From JBDHTS01 sp039808845 (GTDB taxonomy: Bacteria; Pseudomonadota; Alphaproteobacteria; Micavibrionales; Micavibrionaceae), in NCBI GenBank assembly GCA_039808845.1, contig JBDHTS010000093.1:1-8473 (forward strand): a stretch of 8,473 nt of DNA. Reading direction: 5' to 3'. A program made the translations under genes and the position numbers. This document shows, piece after piece, positions 5,955 to 8,473 of this stretch; the stretch's first letter is position 1, and every line of letters starts with the position of its first letter. The notes under the pieces were generated by a model that ran no database searches, was not told where the DNA came from, and was given only the letters and a program-made list of their open reading frames with translations.

Positions 5955-6902
5955 ATGACCGAAACCCCCGTCGAAAATCCGTTCCGGATATTCCTTTATG
6001 CCGCCGGCAGCACCGCCGTCTTTGCGGGCATGAACCTGTTCGTGAAGCTGGCGTCCGAAACGCAGTCGATTCCGCAGATCATGTTTTTCCGCAACGCGCT
6101 GGCGATGGTGCCGATTCTCTGTTTCATGTTGATGCTAAAGGATGCTGCCGTCTTCCGTACCACGCGAGCGAAGGACCATTTCATCCGCGCCGGAGTCGGG
6201 CTGTGCGGCATGGTATGCGGATTTTCATCCTTTGCGCTGCTTCCCATGGCGCAAGCGACGGCCATCAATTTCGCCTCGCCCCTGATCCTGACCGCCCTGT
6301 CCGTTCCGCTGTTGAAGGAAAAGGTCGGGCCGCACCGGTTCGGAGCCGTCATCGTGGGTCTGTTCGCGGTGCTGTTCATGCTTCAGCCGTCCGGCGAAAG
6401 CTCGCATCTCGGCAACGGCCTCGCCCTGCTCGGCGCGTTTTTCAGCGCCTTCGCCATGATCAGCGTACGGCGGCTGGGCACCACCGAACATGCGCTGACC
6501 ATCGTGTTCTACTTCACCCTGGCAGGCATGATCGCGGGATTTGTCGGCATGCTGTTCTTCTGGCAGCCCATCACCACCCCTGTCAGCCTGATTTATCTGA
6601 TCGCCACGGGCCTGTTCGGCGGAATCGGCCAGATTCTGCTGACCTACGCATACGCCAACGCCCCTGCGGCCTATGTCAGCCCTTTCGCCTATCTGGCGAT
6701 CATCTTCTCGGCTCTGTTCGACATTGTCATCTGGGGCTATGTGCCCGAATGGCATACGCTGACGGGCAGCGCCGTGATCATCCTGTGCGGGCTCTATGTC
6801 ATCTTCCGCGAAGTGCTCCGCTACGGCACGGCCCATACCCAGACCAGCGCGTTCGAACAGCCCGCCCAGCCGACCGAACGCGACGAAACCGATCCGCTTT
6901 AA
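5955..6902 (+). CDS. EamA/DMT-superfamily membrane transporter
   Basis: The 315-residue inner-membrane protein has about ten hydrophobic segments, at roughly 12-32, 41-61, 77-95, 101-119, 128-145, 153-171, 181-201, 211-230, 240-260 and 268-286. This is the two-fold EamA repeat layout of drug/metabolite transporters. Family signs include FFRN in the second segment, the PMAQATAINFASPL stretch of the fourth, and its counterpart NAPAAYVSPFAYL near 236-248. The C-terminal ~30 residues are hydrophilic and likely cytoplasmic. Substrate cannot be read from sequence; relatives export amino acids or metabolites, or take up S-adenosylmethionine. The ATG at 5955 is preferred over a TTG at 5934, though neither has a strong ribosome-binding site. 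A 63-bp gap separates it from ldcA, so co-transcription is possible. Confidence 0.88.
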   Translation: MTETPVENPFRIFLYAAGSTAVFAGMNLFVKLASETQSIPQIMFFRNALAMVPILCFMLMLKDAAVFRTTRAKDHFIRAGVGLCGMVCGFSSFALLPMAQATAINFASPLILTALSVPLLKEKVGPHRFGAVIVGLFAVLFMLQPSGESSHLGNGLALLGAFFSAFAMISVRRLGTTEHALTIVFYFTLAGMIAGFVGMLFFWQPITTPVSLIYLIATGLFGGIGQILLTYAYANAPAAYVSPFAYLAIIFSALFDIVIWGYVPEWHTLTGSAVIILCGLYVIFREVLRYGTAHTQTSAFEQPAQPTERDETDPL

Positions 6903-6942
6903 AAAAGCGTCGGGATATGCCATATCACTTACAGTTTTCAAC

Positions 6943-7037
6943 CGTCATCCCCGCACAGGCGGGGATCCAGAGCCGCTGGCTTCCATGCCCGGTTTTTACA
7001 CTCATCCCTCTGGATGCCTGCCTGCGCGGGCATGACG
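6943..7037 (-). repeat. 95-nt palindromic repeat, copy 2, in the fdxA leader
   Basis: The arms 6943-6972 and 7008-7037 are inverted complements with 26 of 30 pairs matching, around a 35-nt centre, exactly the dimensions of the copy at 1081-1175. Orientation is given as minus relative to copy 1, from the better match of the centres when reversed. The element ends 28 nt before the fdxA ATG and leaves the ribosome-binding site outside the hairpin. Confidence 0.92.
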
Positions 7038-7065
7038 CGGCTGAGAATGAGGCAAGGAAACCACC

Positions 7066-7404
7066 ATGACCTTCGTCGTCACCGACGTCTGCATCAAATG
7101 CAAATATACGGATTGCGTGGAGGTCTGCCCGGTCGATTGCTTTTACGAGGGGGAAAACATGCTGGTCATCCATCCGGACGAATGCATCGATTGCGGCGTC
7201 TGCGAGCCGGAATGCCCGATCGAGGCCATCATTCCCGATATGGATTCGCGGGCGGAGAAGTTTCTGGAACTGAACCGGGAATATTCCGTAAAATGGCCGA
7301 ATCTGACCAAGCGGAAACCGGCCCTGCCCGAAGCGGAGGAATTCAAAGCCATTCCGGACAAGTACCCCGCCCTGTTCAGCGAAAAGCCCGGAACCGGCGA
7401 TTAA
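7066..7404 (+). CDS. fdxA: Seven-iron ferredoxin FdxA
   Basis: This small cytoplasmic electron carrier holds one [3Fe-4S] and one [4Fe-4S] cluster. The 112-residue protein carries all ligands in the Azotobacter FdI arrangement: C9, C17 and C50 for the 3Fe cluster, and C21, C40, C43 and C46 for the 4Fe cluster. C12 and C25 match the two free cysteines of that family. P22 and P51 follow the expected cysteines. The C-terminal half carries the usual extension with YSVKWPNLTKRK. AAGGAA (7054-7059) lies 6 nt before the ATG. A palindromic repeat occupies most of the upstream gap, and I see no strong promoter there, so it may be read from upstream or from a promoter I cannot recognise. Being followed by carD is an arrangement I recall from other alphaproteobacteria. 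The redox partner is unknown. Confidence 0.96.
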   Translation: MTFVVTDVCIKCKYTDCVEVCPVDCFYEGENMLVIHPDECIDCGVCEPECPIEAIIPDMDSRAEKFLELNREYSVKWPNLTKRKPALPEAEEFKAIPDKYPALFSEKPGTGD

Positions 7405-7492
7405 ATGAATCTTGTTTATCAATAAAATAAGGCAAAATATTGATTTATGGCAGAATTTTGGCACCCCTTTTTAAGGTAATATCATTTTAAAG

Positions 7493-7521
7493 TTGAAAAT
7501 TTACAAAAACTTAACTATATT
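7493..7521 (+). promoter_or_regulatory. Sigma70-type promoter of carD
   Basis: TTGAAA (7493-7498), a 17-nt spacer and TATATT (7516-7521) form a good sigma70 match in AT-rich DNA. The start would be near 7528, giving a leader of ~136 nt. Confidence 0.7.
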
Positions 7522-7605
7522 CCTACCCATCGCTTTGCAGCATGAAGCTTCGACAGGCATATGATATCCGGCCTGGAACAGCCCTTCAGTGTTGAGTGTG
7601 ATCGA

Positions 7606-7622
7606 ACTGCATAAAATGCAGT
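7606..7622 (+). promoter_or_regulatory. Perfect hairpin in the carD leader
   Basis: ACTGCAT (7606-7612) and ATGCAGT (7616-7622) are perfect complements around an AAA loop, 41 nt before the carD start. No T-run follows, so it is not a terminator. It could be an RNA structure in the leader or a DNA-binding palindrome; the sequence does not decide between them. Confidence 0.45.
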
Positions 7623-7663
7623 ATGGAAAGTAGTGTCTCACATCGGTTAAAGGTGGTTTGCAC

Positions 7664-8173
7664 ATGGCTCATAACGACAATTTCGACTTCAAGACTGGTG
7701 ATTATGTTGTCTACCCTGCTCACGGCGTGGGCAAGGTTGAAGGCATTGAAACCCAGACGATCGCGGGAACGGAAGTCCGGCTTTACGCCATTTCTTTTAC
7801 CCATGACCGCATGCGTCTGAAGATCCCGGTCATGAAGGCGAATACGGCGGGCCTGCGCAAGCTGTGCAGCGGCGACCGCCTGAAGGATGCCATCAAGACC
7901 CTGCAGGGCAAATCCAAGGTGCGCCGCACGATGTGGAGCCGCCGCGCCCAGGAATACGAAACCAAGATCAATTCCGGCGACCCGGTCTCCATCGCCGAGG
8001 TCCTGCGCGACCTGAAACGCAGCAACGACGATTCGGAACAGTCCTACAGCGAACGCCAGATTTACCAGTCCGCGCTGCAGCGCCTCGCCCGCGAAGTCGC
8101 GGCGGTGCAAAGCATCACAGAAATCCAGGCAACCGCGAAGCTGGAAGGCCTGCTGGGCAAGATCGCCGCCTGA
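7664..8173 (+). CDS. CarD/CdnL-family RNA polymerase-binding regulator
   Basis: CarD/CdnL proteins bind the RNA polymerase beta subunit and stabilise open complexes, especially at rRNA and growth-related promoters. The 169-residue protein has the N-terminal RNA polymerase interaction domain at about 8-65, with the diagnostic GDYVVYPAHGVGKVEGIE, and a mostly helical C-terminal domain rich in Arg and Lys that would contact promoter DNA. I chose the ATG at 7664, preceded at 7 nt by AGGTGG (7651-7656), over the TTG two codons upstream. It has its own promoter and long leader, and a strong intrinsic terminator follows, so it is probably a single-gene unit. In Caulobacter the counterpart is called CdnL; I leave the symbol blank because naming varies. 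Confidence 0.95.
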   Translation: MAHNDNFDFKTGDYVVYPAHGVGKVEGIETQTIAGTEVRLYAISFTHDRMRLKIPVMKANTAGLRKLCSGDRLKDAIKTLQGKSKVRRTMWSRRAQEYETKINSGDPVSIAEVLRDLKRSNDDSEQSYSERQIYQSALQRLAREVAAVQSITEIQATAKLEGLLGKIAA

Positions 8174-8192
8174 TATTTCAGGCAAGCATCAA

Positions 8193-8222
8193 AAAAATCC
8201 CCGCTGTTTTGCGGGGATTTTT
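8193..8222 (+). terminator. Rho-independent terminator after carD
   Basis: A perfect 12-bp stem (8193-8204 with 8211-8222) has a CCCCGC/GCGGGG core, a 6-nt TGTTTT loop and A and T tracts on either side. It lies 20 nt after the carD stop. The A tract on the other strand means it could also stop transcription arriving from the right. Confidence 0.96.
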
Positions 8223-8360
8223 GTTTAGCAGCCGCGCTCAACAAGCGCAGCCGTTGGAAAATGTTTTTCTCTCCTTGAAATTTATGTACACTATTAATGA
8301 TTCTGGAATTCTTCCGGATCGTCCCGCCGTCAACGTGCTTCCACCGATCTCTCTGTGTGT

Positions 8361-8473
8361 ATGGCATCAGACCAGCGTTTTACGAATCTTGGCGCGCCCG
8401 GCAGGGTCTGGGCGATCCCCGCCATTCATGGCGAGGCCGGGCGGCTGCAATCCCTGCATGATGCGCTTTACCG
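8361..8473 (+). CDS. Metallophosphoesterase-like protein, N-terminus only
   Basis: The 37 codons visible before the window ends contain RVWAIPAIHGEAGRL. This aligns with the first metal-binding motif of calcineurin-like phosphoesterases and PPP-type phosphatases (normally VWAIGDIHG--D-L). The His-Gly is kept, but the usual Asp of GDxHG is replaced by Ala (PAIHG). The following helix LQSLHDALY fits the family. The frame is open upstream to 8301, but the ATG at 8361 is the first plausible start; no clear ribosome-binding site precedes it. The identification rests on one motif in a truncated gene, so both activity and substrate are uncertain. Confidence 0.6.
   Translation, partial: MASDQRFTNLGAPGRVWAIPAIHGEAGRLQSLHDALY

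Larger units (their letters stand above)
7405..7663 (+). other. AT-rich spacer and long carD leader
   Basis: This 259-bp gene-free stretch is markedly AT-rich in its first half. It contains weak AT-rich inverted repeats just after fdxA (for example ATCAATA/TATTGAT), the carD promoter at 7493-7521, a perfect 7-bp hairpin at 7606-7622 and the carD ribosome-binding site. A leader of ~136 nt is longer than needed for translation. No credible small gene was found in it. Confidence 0.6.

Noticed and set aside
7623..7820. Possible upstream reading frame overlapping the carD start.
   Set aside because: It is out of frame with carD and has no ribosome-binding site; most of it is a shadow of carD.
1..8473. 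CRISPR array, tRNA, integrase or toxin-antitoxin system.
   Set aside because: I looked for regularly spaced repeats, cloverleaf-like sequences and paired small genes and found none.

Overview
The window looks like a chromosomal stretch of an alphaproteobacterium. GC is roughly 58-62% in the core genes. The evidence is the gene set and its style: a divergent HisRS, a single-domain SufE, ClpX, a seven-iron FdxA directly followed by a CarD/CdnL-type RNA polymerase regulator, and G+C-rich dispersed palindromes. I cannot name a genus from sequence alone. Nearly everything is housekeeping or cell-envelope function; there is no integrase, transposase, CRISPR array, tRNA or rRNA.

Layout. (1) 1-1068 is the 3' part of hisS; its stop overlaps (ATGA) the start of a gene for a secreted protein of unknown function (1065-1799), whose signal-peptide region contains a 95-nt palindromic repeat in frame. 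(2) 1807-1947 is a MITE-like nested inverted repeat lying between that gene and the convergent sufE (2348-1947, minus strand). (3) sufE and clpX (2527-3825) are divergent, each with a recognisable promoter. (4) 3898-4646 is a near-consensus sigma70 promoter driving an orphan gene of lower GC. (5) 4718-4827 is a second MITE-like inverted repeat, immediately followed by the last ~36 codons of what looks like a DNA photolyase gene (4843-4965). The stop of this fragment overlaps the start of an LD-carboxypeptidase gene (4962-5891). (6) 5955-6902 is an EamA/DMT-type membrane transporter. (7) 6943-7037 is the second copy of the 95-nt repeat, sitting in the leader of fdxA (7066-7404). (8) A 259-bp AT-rich spacer with a strong promoter precedes carD (7664-8173), which ends at a textbook rho-independent terminator (8193-8222). 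(9) The start of a metallophosphoesterase-like gene runs off the right edge (from 8361).

The genes do not form one pathway. Two relate to Fe-S biology (sufE as sulfur-transfer helper, fdxA as electron carrier), one to protein quality control (clpX), one to murein recycling (ldcA), one to translation (hisS) and one to global transcription (carD). I do not see a complete undescribed system. The points most worth a second look are the repeat that has become part of a signal peptide, its sister copy in the fdxA leader, the orphan gene with its strong promoter, and the apparent photolyase decay next to a mobile-looking palindrome.
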